DNA from: Paraburkholderia sp. BL10I2N1
GTDB taxonomy: Bacteria; Pseudomonadota; Gammaproteobacteria; Burkholderiales; Burkholderiaceae
DNA: 64,000 nucleotides
Direction: 5' to 3'
NCBI RefSeq assembly: GCF_004361815.1
Contig: NZ_SNWA01000002.1
Coordinates: forward strand, 1,240,001 to 1,304,000
This document shows positions 27,495 to 36,090 of the stretch, in pieces. The position numbers and the translations under genes were made by a program. The notes beneath the pieces are model-generated. The model searched no databases, was not told where the DNA came from, and was given only the letters and a program-made list of their open reading frames with translations. Every line of letters starts with the position of its first letter. Positions within the stretch are counted from its first letter, which is position 1.

Positions 27495-28355
27495 GTGACT
27501 CCCAGTTTCGAAGACCTAGCAGCCCTCATTCGCGCCAAATTTCCGGAACTGAGCCCACAATTTCAGTCAGGCGCAGCCTACCTGTTAAATTTCCCGGACG
27601 AGGTTGCAGTATCGTCAATGCGAAAGGTCGCAGAAAACGCCAAAGTACAACCCGCGGCCCTCGTGCGCCTCTCTCAACAACTCGGCTTCCCAGGCTGGAA
27701 CGAGTTTCGGGAAATCTTTGTCGCCCGCCTTCGAACACGCCCGGAACCGCTGAGCAGCAAGGCGCGAACGCTCGTGAGAGGCGGTCATCATGAAGCCCTT
27801 GCCCACGACATGGAGGTTGCGCAGCAACACAATCTCGAGACTACGTTCGCACAGAATGGCGCTCGCATCGTGGATGCGGCGAAGCTGCTCAGAAAGGCGC
27901 CGCACGTCCATATAGGCGGCTTCCGTTCCTGCTTCCCGATTGCGTTCGGCCTCCTGTATGGGTACCGACTCTTCCGCTCTTCGGTGAGCCTCGTCTCCGG
28001 GGAAGCGGGCACGCTTGAAATGCAGTTGCGCAGCATCGCGAAGGGGCATGCGACCGTCGTCATCAGCTTCGCACCGTATTCACGCGAGGCCGCACGAGTC
28101 GCGGAAGCCGCCAAGGAACAGGGCAGCAAACTCGTCGCCATCACCGACAGCGCGGTTTCTCCCATTGCGCTGAGCGCCGATGAGGTGCTGCTCTTCACAC
28201 ACGACAGTCCGTCGTTTTTTCCTTCCCTCGTCGCAGCGTCCGCGATCGCCGAGTCGCTGGTCGCCCATCTGCTGGCACTTGAGGGAAACAGGGCCATCCA
28301 GCAATTGTCCGAGGCGGAAGACGCGCTACATGCGAAGGGTGCATACGTCAGCTGA
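27495..28355 (+). CDS. MurR/RpiR-family transcriptional regulator
   Basis: A 286-residue regulator. The N-terminal HTH_6 domain (SFEDLAALIRAKFPELSPQF, then VRLSQQLGFPGWNEFREIFV) binds DNA, and a C-terminal SIS domain (HVHIGGFRSCFPIAFGLLYG, ATVVISFAPYSREAARVAEA, KLVAITDSAVSPIALSADEV) senses a small phosphorylated or amino-sugar-like ligand. The start GTG 27495 is preceded by GAGG and a longer frame to 27438 lacks a site. The gene lies between the CoA arm (minus strand) and the transporter arm (plus strand) and probably controls both through the shared motif. Confidence 0.88.
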   Translation: MTPSFEDLAALIRAKFPELSPQFQSGAAYLLNFPDEVAVSSMRKVAENAKVQPAALVRLSQQLGFPGWNEFREIFVARLRTRPEPLSSKARTLVRGGHHEALAHDMEVAQQHNLETTFAQNGARIVDAAKLLRKAPHVHIGGFRSCFPIAFGLLYGYRLFRSSVSLVSGEAGTLEMQLRSIAKGHATVVISFAPYSREAARVAEAAKEQGSKLVAITDSAVSPIALSADEVLLFTHDSPSFFPSLVAASAIAESLVAHLLALEGNRAIQQLSEAEDALHAKGAYVS

Positions 28356-28465
28356 ATCCGGTCAGTAGTGCCGCCATCTGTCGCGCAGTCCCGATGCCGG
28401 GACTACGTGTTTTCCCTCCCCCAATTTTTGTTGACGTCCCTTTCTGGCGGAGTACTATTCGTATT

Positions 28466-28480
28466 GACAACAAACGTTGC
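28466..28480. promoter_or_regulatory. Candidate operator before the ABC transporter operon
   Basis: GACAACAAACGTTGC, the reverse of the GCAACGTTTGTTG motif near 27170, lies about 105 bases before the substrate-binding-protein start. It overlaps a TTGACA-like hexamer at 28464-28469, a position suited to repression. Confidence 0.55.
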
Positions 28481-28585
28481 GCGCAGTTTAACTCAGACAT
28501 CGCGTGTTGCTCTGCATGTAGTGTTGCTGTCATTGGTCCCTCCCACGTCGCGGAGGTGACATCGCCAATCACTGCGGAGAGAATC

Positions 28586-29338
28586 ATGGGACGTCGTTCC
28601 TTCCTTATGTCCGTCATTGCTGTTGCAATGTTCGGCGCCAGCATCGCGCACGCGGAAACCAAAGAGCTGGTTGTCGGTACGGACACCTCCTTCATGCCGT
28701 TCGAATTCAAGCAGGGTGACAAGTACGTCGGCTTCGACCTTGACCTGTGGGCCGAAATCGCGAAAGACCAGGGCTGGAAGTACAAGATTCAGCCGATGGA
28801 CTTCGCTGGTCTGATTCCGGCGCTTCAAACGCAAAACATTGATGTCGCGCTTTCGGGCATGACCATCAAGGAAGAACGCAAGAAGGCTATCGATTTTTCG
28901 GACCCGTATTACGACAGCGGACTCGCTGCGATGGTGCAAGTCAGCAACACGAGCATCAAGTCCATTGACGACCTGAATGGCAAGGTCATCGGCGCAAAAA
29001 CGGGCACCGCAACTATCGACTGGATCAAGGCGCACCTGAAGCCCAAGGAAATCCGTCAGTTCCCCAACATCGACGAGGCCTATCTGGCCCTGGAAGCCGG
29101 CCGCGTCGACGCAGCCATGCACGACACGCCAAATGTGCTGTACTTCGTCAACACGGAAGGCAAAGGCAAGGTCAAGGTTGCCGGCACCCCCGTCAGTGGC
29201 GACAAATACGGCATCGGCTTTCCGAAGGGAAGTCCTCTGGTGTCGAAGGTCAACGAAGATCTGACGAAAATCAAGGCAGATGGCCGTTACGCGAAGCTCT
29301 ACAAGAAGTGGTTCGGTTCCGAACCGCCGAAGTCGTAA
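28586..29338 (+). CDS. Polar amino-acid ABC transporter, substrate-binding protein (GlnH-like)
   Basis: A 250-residue periplasmic binding protein of the type 3 family. The signal peptide is MGRRSFLMSVIAVAMFGASI ending AHA. The mature part starts ETKELVVGTDTSFMPFEFKQ, and ligand-contact regions such as ALSGMTIKEERKKAIDFSDP and GAKTGTATIDWIKAHLK match glutamine-binding proteins. ATG 28586 follows GGAGAG. It is the first gene of the import operon; ligand specificity cannot be told beyond a polar amino acid or similar zwitterion. Confidence 0.9.
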   Translation: MGRRSFLMSVIAVAMFGASIAHAETKELVVGTDTSFMPFEFKQGDKYVGFDLDLWAEIAKDQGWKYKIQPMDFAGLIPALQTQNIDVALSGMTIKEERKKAIDFSDPYYDSGLAAMVQVSNTSIKSIDDLNGKVIGAKTGTATIDWIKAHLKPKEIRQFPNIDEAYLALEAGRVDAAMHDTPNVLYFVNTEGKGKVKVAGTPVSGDKYGIGFPKGSPLVSKVNEDLTKIKADGRYAKLYKKWFGSEPPKS

Positions 29339-29414
29339 TCGCTCGGAAATGTCGGAAATGGGGGCGCGGCGGTCATGACCGTCGCGCTGTCAACGGAACA
29401 ATCAGGAGCGCCTT

Positions 29415-30071
29415 GTGGAATTCGACTGGTCAGTTATCGGAGCGGCACTTCCAGACTTGCTGGACGGCGTGAAGCTCACAGTCTTTATTGCAGTTGTCGG
29501 GCTCGTCGGTGGTTTCATCGTCGGCATGATCGCCGGGATGTTCCGGGCGTATGGGCCTGTCGCACTGAACATCCTGGCTCAGGCCTACATTGAGCTGATC
29601 CGGGGTACGCCGATTGTCGTGCAGGTCATGTTTCTGTACTTCGCCCTGCCGCTGCTTGCGCATATCCGAATCGATGGCCTGACTGCCGCCATCATCGCGA
29701 TAACGGTAAATTCGGGCGCCTATCTTGCCGAAGTGGTGCGCGGCGCGCTGTTGTCCATCTCCAAAGGCCTCACGGAAGCCGGTCTTGCGATGGGTCTGTC
29801 CATGCCACGTGTCCTCCTAAAGATTGTCGGGCCGCTGGCCTTTCGCCGGTTGATTCCGCCGCTCGGCAACCAGTGCATCGTTAGCCTGAAGGACACGTCC
29901 CTTTTTATCGTCATAGGAGTGGGCGAACTGACACGCAAGGGGCAAGAAATCATCGCGGGAAATTTCCGCGCCGTGGAGATCTGGACCGCGGTTGCCGTCA
30001 TCTATCTGGTTCTGACTGGCGTGATGACGCTCACACTGCGTCTCGTTGAAAAGAGGATGAGTATCCTATGA
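29415..30071 (+). CDS. Polar amino-acid ABC transporter, permease (GlnP-like)
   Basis: A 218-residue inner-membrane permease with five or so hydrophobic helices, an N-terminal LLDGVKLTVFIAVVGLVGGF segment and the EAA loop TEAGLAMGLSMPRVLLKIVG that docks the ATPase. The start GTG 29415 gives the usual MEFDWS beginning; a GGAG lies a little upstream. Its stop overlaps the ATPase start by ATGA, so the two are translationally coupled. Confidence 0.9.
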   Translation: MEFDWSVIGAALPDLLDGVKLTVFIAVVGLVGGFIVGMIAGMFRAYGPVALNILAQAYIELIRGTPIVVQVMFLYFALPLLAHIRIDGLTAAIIAITVNSGAYLAEVVRGALLSISKGLTEAGLAMGLSMPRVLLKIVGPLAFRRLIPPLGNQCIVSLKDTSLFIVIGVGELTRKGQEIIAGNFRAVEIWTAVAVIYLVLTGVMTLTLRLVEKRMSIL

Positions 30072-30796
30072 ACATGGTCGAATTCAAGGGGGTCTCGAAG
30101 AGCTTCGGCCACGTGGCCGTGCTCAAGGACATCAGCCTGCGCATCGAAAGTGGCGAAGTTGTGGTTGTCGTCGGTCCGTCCGGCTCGGGCAAGTCCACGA
30201 TGCTTCGCTGTATCAACGTACTGGAAAAAATCTCGGGCGGAGACTTGCTGGTCGACGGGCAGAGCGTCAAGGGCAACGCCTCCGTGATTCGTAACATCCG
30301 GCTCGAGGCCGGCATGGTCTTCCAGCAGTTCAACCTGTTTCCCCAGATGACGGCGCTGGAGAATGTCATGTTCGGCCCTATCCAGGTGCGCGGAGCATCG
30401 CGAGCCGAGGCGCGCGACCAGGCAATGGCATTGCTGGACAAGGTGGGCCTCGAAGCGCGCGCCAATCATTACCCGTCCGAGTTGTCTGGGGGACAACAGC
30501 AGCGCGTCGCGATTGCCCGCGCCCTGGCCATCAGGCCCAAGTTGATGCTGTTCGACGAGCCAACCTCAGCGCTGGACCCGGAGCTTCGTCACGAAGTCCT
30601 CAAGGTCATGCAGGACCTCGCCAACGAGGGCATGACCATGATTGTCGTGACGCATGAAATCGGGTTCGCGAAGCGCGTCGGCACGCGCCTGCTGTTCATG
30701 GACCAGGGCGGCATCGCCGAGGACGGGCAACCGGCCGCGCTCATCCACACTCCACCGACACAGCGACTGAAAGACTTTTTGCAGCACGTGTCCTAA
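30068..30796 (+). CDS. Polar amino-acid ABC transporter, ATPase (GlnQ-like)
   Basis: A 242-residue ATPase. Walker A is GPSGSGKST, the Q-loop is in [20 protein letters not shown], the signature is [16 protein letters not shown] and Walker [15 protein letters not shown], followed by [11 protein letters not shown] with the switch His. It energises uptake through the preceding permease. The downstream hydrolase gene begins 8 bases after its stop, tying hydrolysis to import. Confidence 0.92.
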   Translation: MNMVEFKGVSKSFGHVAVLKDISLRIESGEVVVVVGPSGSGKSTMLRCINVLEKISGGDLLVDGQSVKGNASVIRNIRLEAGMVFQQFNLFPQMTALENVMFGPIQVRGASRAEARDQAMALLDKVGLEARANHYPSELSGGQQQRVAIARALAIRPKLMLFDEPTSALDPELRHEVLKVMQDLANEGMTMIVVTHEIGFAKRVGTRLLFMDQGGIAEDGQPAALIHTPPTQRLKDFLQHVS

Positions 30797-30804
30797 GCGA
30801 GGTT

Positions 30805-31860
30805 ATGTCCTATATGAAGGTTCTCACTCCCGCCGTCATTTCCGGCTCTCCGTACGAAATCGGATACGCCCTCGGCTCACTGGCCCGGCCGGTGATGGGT
30901 GCCTACATGGGCCAAAGCGTCGCCTGGCAGGCGGTCAGCCGATGGCGCGGGCACGCGTTTGTGCGAGACTTGCGCCAGGCTGCCGAAAGCGCGTTCCCTG
31001 ACCATGTCGCAGAAATCGAAGGGATGGCGGCAGGCATGGGATGGTCCGCCGAGGACGTGTTCCTGTGGAACTGCCGGGGAGAGTTGATTCACAACGCGCC
31101 GGACGGTTGCACGACACTGGCTGCCTGGTCGCCAAATGAGCGGCTCATCGCGCATAACGAGGATGGCGACCCGTATCTGCGCGACAAGTGCGAGCTCGTG
31201 GACATCCGTCCAACCGGCAAGCCCGGGTTCGTGAGCTTCTACTACCCGGGCTCCCTGCCCGGACATACCTTCGCAGTAAGCCGTGCCGGTCTGGTACAGG
31301 CCATCAACAACCTGCGAATCAGGAAGCCCGCTCTTGGGGTACCCCGCATGGTGCTCACCCGCGCGGTGCTCGACGTCGCTTCACTTGACGCCGCCATCAG
31401 GGTGCTCGATGGTGTGCCACGTGCCAGCGGCTTTCACCACACGCTGGGTTGCGTCGGGGACCCACGGCTGCTCAGCATCGAAGCAACTGTACAGCGCTGC
31501 TCCGTTACGGAGGTGACCCGCCTGTGCGGGCACGCCAACCACCTTGTCCATGTCGGCTGTGACAACGAGGAGCAGATTATCACGGAGTCGTCCCGCGACC
31601 GGCAGACCCGACTCGGTGAGCTTCTTCCGAGTCTCTCGAACATCGGCGGGTTGAGTCTCCTGCAGGTACTCTCGGACAAAGCGCCGAAAGGTCTGCCAAT
31701 TTATCGTGATGACCCTGCTGACCCGGACGACGAGAACACACTCGCGACTGCGCTGTTCGTCATTCAGGAAACCGGTGTGGAATTTGAAGTGCGCCAGCAA
31801 GGTGAACTTCGATTCAGGAGATTCGTGCCCCAGGAATCGCGCGCACGCACCGGGTCCTGA
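30805..31860 (+). CDS. C45-family N-acyltransferase/amidohydrolase (AAT-like)
   Basis: A 351-residue protein of the acyl-CoA:6-aminopenicillanate acyltransferase (peptidase C45) type, an N-terminal-nucleophile family that hydrolyses or transfers acyl groups on amide bonds. The probable nucleophile is Cys102 in APDGCTTLAAWSP, preceded by DVFLWNCRGEL and followed by HNEDGDPYLRDKCELVDI and GSLPGHTFAVSRAGLVQAIN. Known members self-cleave before the Cys. A later ATG (30814) is an alternative start. It is the last gene of the import operon, so its substrate is presumably what the transporter imports. Confidence 0.85.
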   Translation: MSYMKVLTPAVISGSPYEIGYALGSLARPVMGAYMGQSVAWQAVSRWRGHAFVRDLRQAAESAFPDHVAEIEGMAAGMGWSAEDVFLWNCRGELIHNAPDGCTTLAAWSPNERLIAHNEDGDPYLRDKCELVDIRPTGKPGFVSFYYPGSLPGHTFAVSRAGLVQAINNLRIRKPALGVPRMVLTRAVLDVASLDAAIRVLDGVPRASGFHHTLGCVGDPRLLSIEATVQRCSVTEVTRLCGHANHLVHVGCDNEEQIITESSRDRQTRLGELLPSLSNIGGLSLLQVLSDKAPKGLPIYRDDPADPDDENTLATALFVIQETGVEFEVRQQGELRFRRFVPQESRARTGS

Positions 31861-32221
31861 CCGCTGAGACAAAGCATGACAACCGTATTTCATCGCGCCC
31901 CGCGCGCAAAGCTCCCAATCGCTGTCGCCGTGACCATGGCCGATGACCCGGCGTCAGAGTGTTTTTTGCGAACGGCGGCTGTACGCCCTACTGCTGCCGT
32001 TCATTTTGGTGATTTCAGCGATCAGCGAATGTCTGCACTTGGCCGGCTGCCGCCCGACCGCGATTGGCGGCACGCGACCCTGAACTGCCCTCCAATTCCG
32101 GAGCTAATCTACGGCAGCTTACGAATGTACACCAGTCGTTCGTGCTGTTACCGCGACAAGACTGATCTACTGTTTCGTGTCGCATGTGTACTAGGAAAAC
32201 TGGATGACATTGTCAACGATA
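31861..32221. other. Intergenic stretch, no convincing gene
   Basis: An open frame starting at 31876 reads AASECFLRTAAVRPTAA-like sequence, but the composition looks like repeated non-coding sequence in this lineage rather than a protein, and it overlaps the convergent radical SAM gene. No terminator was identified with confidence. Confidence 0.35.
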
Positions 32222-34015
32222 TCACGCTGCAGACGGGCCCGATGACCGGATGGCAATACGCCGGTGGTGGACAGCCAGCGCTGCCTCGCCGCCGCTCGTG
32301 GAGTGAAAGAGTCCAAGCTGCTCGAACTCCTCTTCCTGCAGCGGCGTGATGGCGATATCCGTGTAGGCGTAACGTTCCGGTGCCTTCACGACTTCCCTGA
32401 GGATAGCCTCTGTCCTGAGGTAGAAGCGCAGATATTTTGTCGCCTTGACAGCGGTCTCACTCCAGTAGCGCGGATAGAAGCGAAGCGGCGATTCGACCGG
32501 TAGCCGCCGACGGCGGTCACGGCGGTGTTTCATCCGCAGGGCTCCCCCTTCGAGCGGATGCACACCCTCGTGTTCGATCATCAGTCTGAACCAGGCGATT
32601 GTGCGCATGATCGTCTTCGGTCGGCCGTTCGGGATCTGCGCTGCCCGCTTGACGATCGTGCGGATGTGCTCGTACGAGTAGAACGCGCTCCAGGCGCACC
32701 GATACGCTTCTTCCCATTCAGCGTCCGACATTTTCGGGTGGTGCGTGACCCGGTGGTTGGTGTCGTATTTGTTGATGTCCGGGTCCATCCATTCACCGTT
32801 CCTTATCATCGTCTGATGATCCTCGGAGCCCGGAAGTGGGGTGAGCATGAAGAATTCGAGAATGTCGATTGGCAATTCACGCTTGATGATCTCGATGTCG
32901 CGCAGGATCGATTCTTTCGTGTCCGCCGGGAATCCGATGATATAGCCAGCGTAGGTAATCGCGCCGTGGGCGCGCCACTTCTGCAGCATGGCGCGGTATT
33001 CGGTGATCTTGTTCTGCCGCTTCTTGGCCGCGATCAGATTCTCGGGATTGATATTCTCAAGCCCGATGAACACGCGACGCACACCCGCGCGCGTTGCCTT
33101 CTCGATGAAGTCTGGAATCTTGTGACAGAGCGTGTCGACCTGGATCGTGAAGCCGCAGTGAATGCCTTCCTTTTCCCGAAGTTCGATGACGCGGTCGAGA
33201 AGGATCTCCCAGTCGTGGTTGCGTGCGAAATTATCATCCGTGACGAAGAACCGGTCGATGCCCTGCGTTGCGTTCTCGCGGATGATCTTCTCGAGATCGT
33301 CGGGGGTGCGAAAGCGACTCTTGTGCCCCTGCACGTTGATGATGGTACAAAACGAGCACTGATACGGGCAACCACGACCGAGGTCAACCGAGGTATAGGT
33401 ACCTGCCGTGCGTTCGATATGCTTGCGCGGCAAGAAGGGCTGGGGAGCACCTTCGAGCGAGGGTAACGTGTCCATGAAATTATACAAGGGCTTCATTGCA
33501 CCATTCCACGCGTCGAGAAGGACTTCATCAAGACGCCGTTCCTCGGCCTCCCCAGCGAAGAGCGCCACACCCATTGCTTGTGCTTCCTTAAGTTCAGCGG
33601 GCATCTCGGGCAGCATGGAGATGCAGCCAGAAACGTGGAAGCCACCGATCGCAACCGGCAAGCCTGCGGCACGGAACTGGCGGGCGAGGTCGAGTGCGCG
33701 CGGGTACTGGTTCGACTGCACACCGACCAGACCAATCATCGATCTCCCGCCCTTTGCCTTCAGGTCACGAATGATGCGCTCTGGCCACACCCGCTGGTTG
33801 GTTTCGTCGCATGTTTCGATCTCAAAATGGACGCCAGGGCCCAGCAGCTTTCGCTTTCGCGCGTCATCAGCGAGCGCATACATACAGGCGAGTGTATTGG
33901 AAGGCATGACCGAGCGGAGCCACTGGATCGGGTAGCCGTCGTCGTCGTAATGGGTCGGCTTGATGAGGACGAGAGAGAATCGGAAACTGTCAGAAATCGA
34001 GTAGGTCGTGTCCAT
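32222..34015 (-). CDS. B12-binding-domain / radical SAM protein
   Basis: A 597-residue protein. The N-terminal part (about residues 13-180) resembles a cobalamin-binding domain (MIGLVGVQSNQYPRALDLAR, LPVAIGGFHVSGCISMLPE). The radical SAM core begins at DLGRGCPYQCSFCTIINVQG, with the cluster cysteines at about 216, 220 and 223, followed by FFVTDDNFARNHDW and RRVFIGLENINPENLIAAKK. A C-terminal ~150-residue extension is rich in Arg and Tyr. Such class B enzymes often methylate unactivated carbons. The substrate is unknown and no biosynthetic partner lies next to it; it appears to be a single-gene unit. Confidence 0.85.
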   Translation of the reverse strand: MDTTYSISDSFRFSLVLIKPTHYDDDGYPIQWLRSVMPSNTLACMYALADDARKRKLLGPGVHFEIETCDETNQRVWPERIIRDLKAKGGRSMIGLVGVQSNQYPRALDLARQFRAAGLPVAIGGFHVSGCISMLPEMPAELKEAQAMGVALFAGEAEERRLDEVLLDAWNGAMKPLYNFMDTLPSLEGAPQPFLPRKHIERTAGTYTSVDLGRGCPYQCSFCTIINVQGHKSRFRTPDDLEKIIRENATQGIDRFFVTDDNFARNHDWEILLDRVIELREKEGIHCGFTIQVDTLCHKIPDFIEKATRAGVRRVFIGLENINPENLIAAKKRQNKITEYRAMLQKWRAHGAITYAGYIIGFPADTKESILRDIEIIKRELPIDILEFFMLTPLPGSEDHQTMIRNGEWMDPDINKYDTNHRVTHHPKMSDAEWEEAYRCAWSAFYSYEHIRTIVKRAAQIPNGRPKTIMRTIAWFRLMIEHEGVHPLEGGALRMKHRRDRRRRLPVESPLRFYPRYWSETAVKATKYLRFYLRTEAILREVVKAPERYAYTDIAITPLQEEEFEQLGLFHSTSGGEAALAVHHRRIAIRSSGPSAA

Positions 34016-34179
34016 GGTCTGCTCTGTAGCCCTGTCTGGAAGTCACAAAACCGTGAAGGTCGTCCGTCTTCAGAAAATCGGAGATGGATCGTGAACTGGC
34101 AAGCAGTACAACAACCCGCATCCTACCCGCCTGGCCCCCTGCTGTGTTTACAATGCCGCAGGCGCCAAGTTTCGAGGAT

Positions 34180-34512
34180 TGGGATCCTGTTGGGGCCGAC
34201 AAGAACTATGACACGGCGGCCTTCGTGGCGAGTTGCCGCGCCAATCGTGTGACGCCGCATGTGGCGCAAAACGACGGCCGCGGAGGTGGCTCAGCGATTG
34301 ACGGTCGCACGACACGCTGGGCCGGCTACGCCATCAGCCAGCGCAAGCGCAAATGCATCGAGCAGGTCTTCGGCTGGAGCAAGACGATAGGCCGGATTCG
34401 TCAGGCGATGTATCGTGGCCGCGAGCAGGTCGAGCAGTGGTTCCTCCTGACGCAGGCGGCCTACAACCTGACGCCACCGACGCCGACCTTGCCGCGCCCG
34501 ACCTTGAAATGA
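34180..34512 (+). pseudogene. IS5-family transposase C-terminal fragment
   Basis: About 110 residues match the end of IS5-type DDE transposases: GADKNYDTAAFVASCRANRV, TPHVAQNDG and the C-terminal IEQVFGWSKTIGRIRQAMYR with the catalytic Glu, then a WFLLTQAAYNL helix. The first two thirds, with the catalytic Asp residues, are missing. Just upstream the sequence is unrelated, so it is an insertion remnant. Confidence 0.8.
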
Positions 34513-35014
34513 GGCACACAGGGGCGCAGCCTCTTCCTGGAGCCGGCCGTCAACGTAACGTGCTCCGCAGGGTAGCGGGTTGTCCTGTGCGGCGCGGCCT
34601 GATAGGCGGGATGGCCCGGATCGATGCGCTTGATAGCTGCCATAACTGGAACCTCCTCAGAGGATTCTATGCCGAAGCGGCACGGCGGTTATGCCGCATT
34701 CCTGAATATGTGCTGTAGTCAAACCTGCGACCAGGCGGTCAACAAACCGGGCGTGCGCTTGGCGATCGGCCCACCTTTCGGCGACATGTTCGATGGCGTT
34801 CCTCGGCCAGTAGGTTCGGGCTTCTATCCCTGGTAGCATGAACGCGACGTGGATTGTTGAGGGACAAAGGTCCGCTATCTGATTGGACCTGACGTTGGAG
34901 TGTCCGCCTGAGCGCACTGGTGAACGCCCGCTCCTGGCCGAATGCAGTCGATGATACATAAGCAAAGCTCGCAATCGGAACCAAACTTGGCAAATCGGTG
35001 GTACCCGCGGGACC
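34513..35014. other. Intergenic stretch, nothing recognised
   Basis: Short unrelated frames only. The stretch directly after the IS5 fragment may contain the old right end of that element, but no matching left end exists. Confidence 0.35.
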
Positions 35015-35977
35015 TCAGTGCGAAGACACGTAATCGGACTCGGCAAAGCCCAGCGGCACCGAGAAAGTCTCCCGCATGCGTCTGGTCTCCGCTGCAGGCG
35101 TCAGACCAAAGAGACGCTTGAATTCGCGATTGAACTGTGAAGCGCTGGTGTAGCCCACAGCGTGACATGCTGCTTCGGCGGTGACGCCTTGACGTAGCAT
35201 CAATAGCCGAGCCTGGTGCAGACGCGTCGATTTGACGTACTGCATAGGCGATGTATGCGTAATCGCCTTGAAGTGGCTGTGAAACGTCGGCACGCTCATG
35301 CCCGCGTCGCTCGCGAGCTGTGAGACATCGAGCGGCTTCGTATAGGTAGCGTGAATGCGGCGCAGCGCCTTGCCGATCTTGCCGAACTGCCCTTGCATCG
35401 CCAAAGCCACGCGCATCGCGTCGCCTTGCGCGCCCGTCAGCACGCGGAAATACAATTCGCGCACCAGAGCCGGGCCGAGAATCGACGCGTCCAGCGGCCG
35501 GTTCATCGCTTCCAGAAAACGCAACACAGACGTTCGAAGCGCGGGGTCCATCGAACTGGACATCATGCTTTGCGGCGAATGCTCGTGCACCGAAACGCGA
35601 TGACGGTCGATCTGGAGCATGAGTTCGGCGGCCAGCCCAAAATCCAGATGCATGTAGATAGCCAGCAGCGGGCGCTGCGGCGTGGCGTCGGTTTCCATCG
35701 TAAAAGGCACCGGTACTGCCACGGCGAGATAGTGCTGCTCGTCGTACACGTAGATCTGGTCGCCGAAATAACCCCGCTTGCTTCCCTGGCAGACGATCAC
35801 GATGCCGGGATCATAGAGAACAGGAGTCCGGGACAGCGCGCGGTTCGAACGCAGGATGCGCACGTTCGGCAACACCGTCAGGTTGTATCCCTCCTCAGGC
35901 GCCAGCGCCGTCAACAACGACACCATCCGTTGTTTCTCGTCGCCCGAAGGTTTCTGGCCAGGATCACTCTTTCTCAC
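35015..35977 (-). CDS. AraC-family transcriptional regulator
   Basis: A 320-residue regulator with an AraC_N-type sensory domain (PNVRILRSNRALSRTPVLYD, GIVIVCQGSKRGYFGDQIYV) and a C-terminal double helix-turn-helix domain (LDVSQLASDAGMSVPTFHSH with FKAITHTSPMQYVKSTRLHQ, then EAACHAVGYTSASQFNREFK). It is divergent from the SDR gene at 36091 with 113 bases between starts, the usual arrangement for a local activator. Confidence 0.9.
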   Translation of the reverse strand: MRKSDPGQKPSGDEKQRMVSLLTALAPEEGYNLTVLPNVRILRSNRALSRTPVLYDPGIVIVCQGSKRGYFGDQIYVYDEQHYLAVAVPVPFTMETDATPQRPLLAIYMHLDFGLAAELMLQIDRHRVSVHEHSPQSMMSSSMDPALRTSVLRFLEAMNRPLDASILGPALVRELYFRVLTGAQGDAMRVALAMQGQFGKIGKALRRIHATYTKPLDVSQLASDAGMSVPTFHSHFKAITHTSPMQYVKSTRLHQARLLMLRQGVTAEAACHAVGYTSASQFNREFKRLFGLTPAAETRRMRETFSVPLGFAESDYVSSH

Positions 35978-36090
35978 GAGATTTCACCGATGACATATGA
36001 ATAGGCAATAAAACCAGAATATATGGCCTGAATCGTACAAGCACGGAAGAATATTATGCAGATGTCCCTTTCTTTTCTGTAGAGGTCTGC

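Noticed and set aside
31876..32349. Plus-strand frame of 157 codons after the C45 gene
   Set aside because: No ribosome-binding site, unlikely composition, overlaps the radical SAM gene and looks like repeated non-coding sequence.
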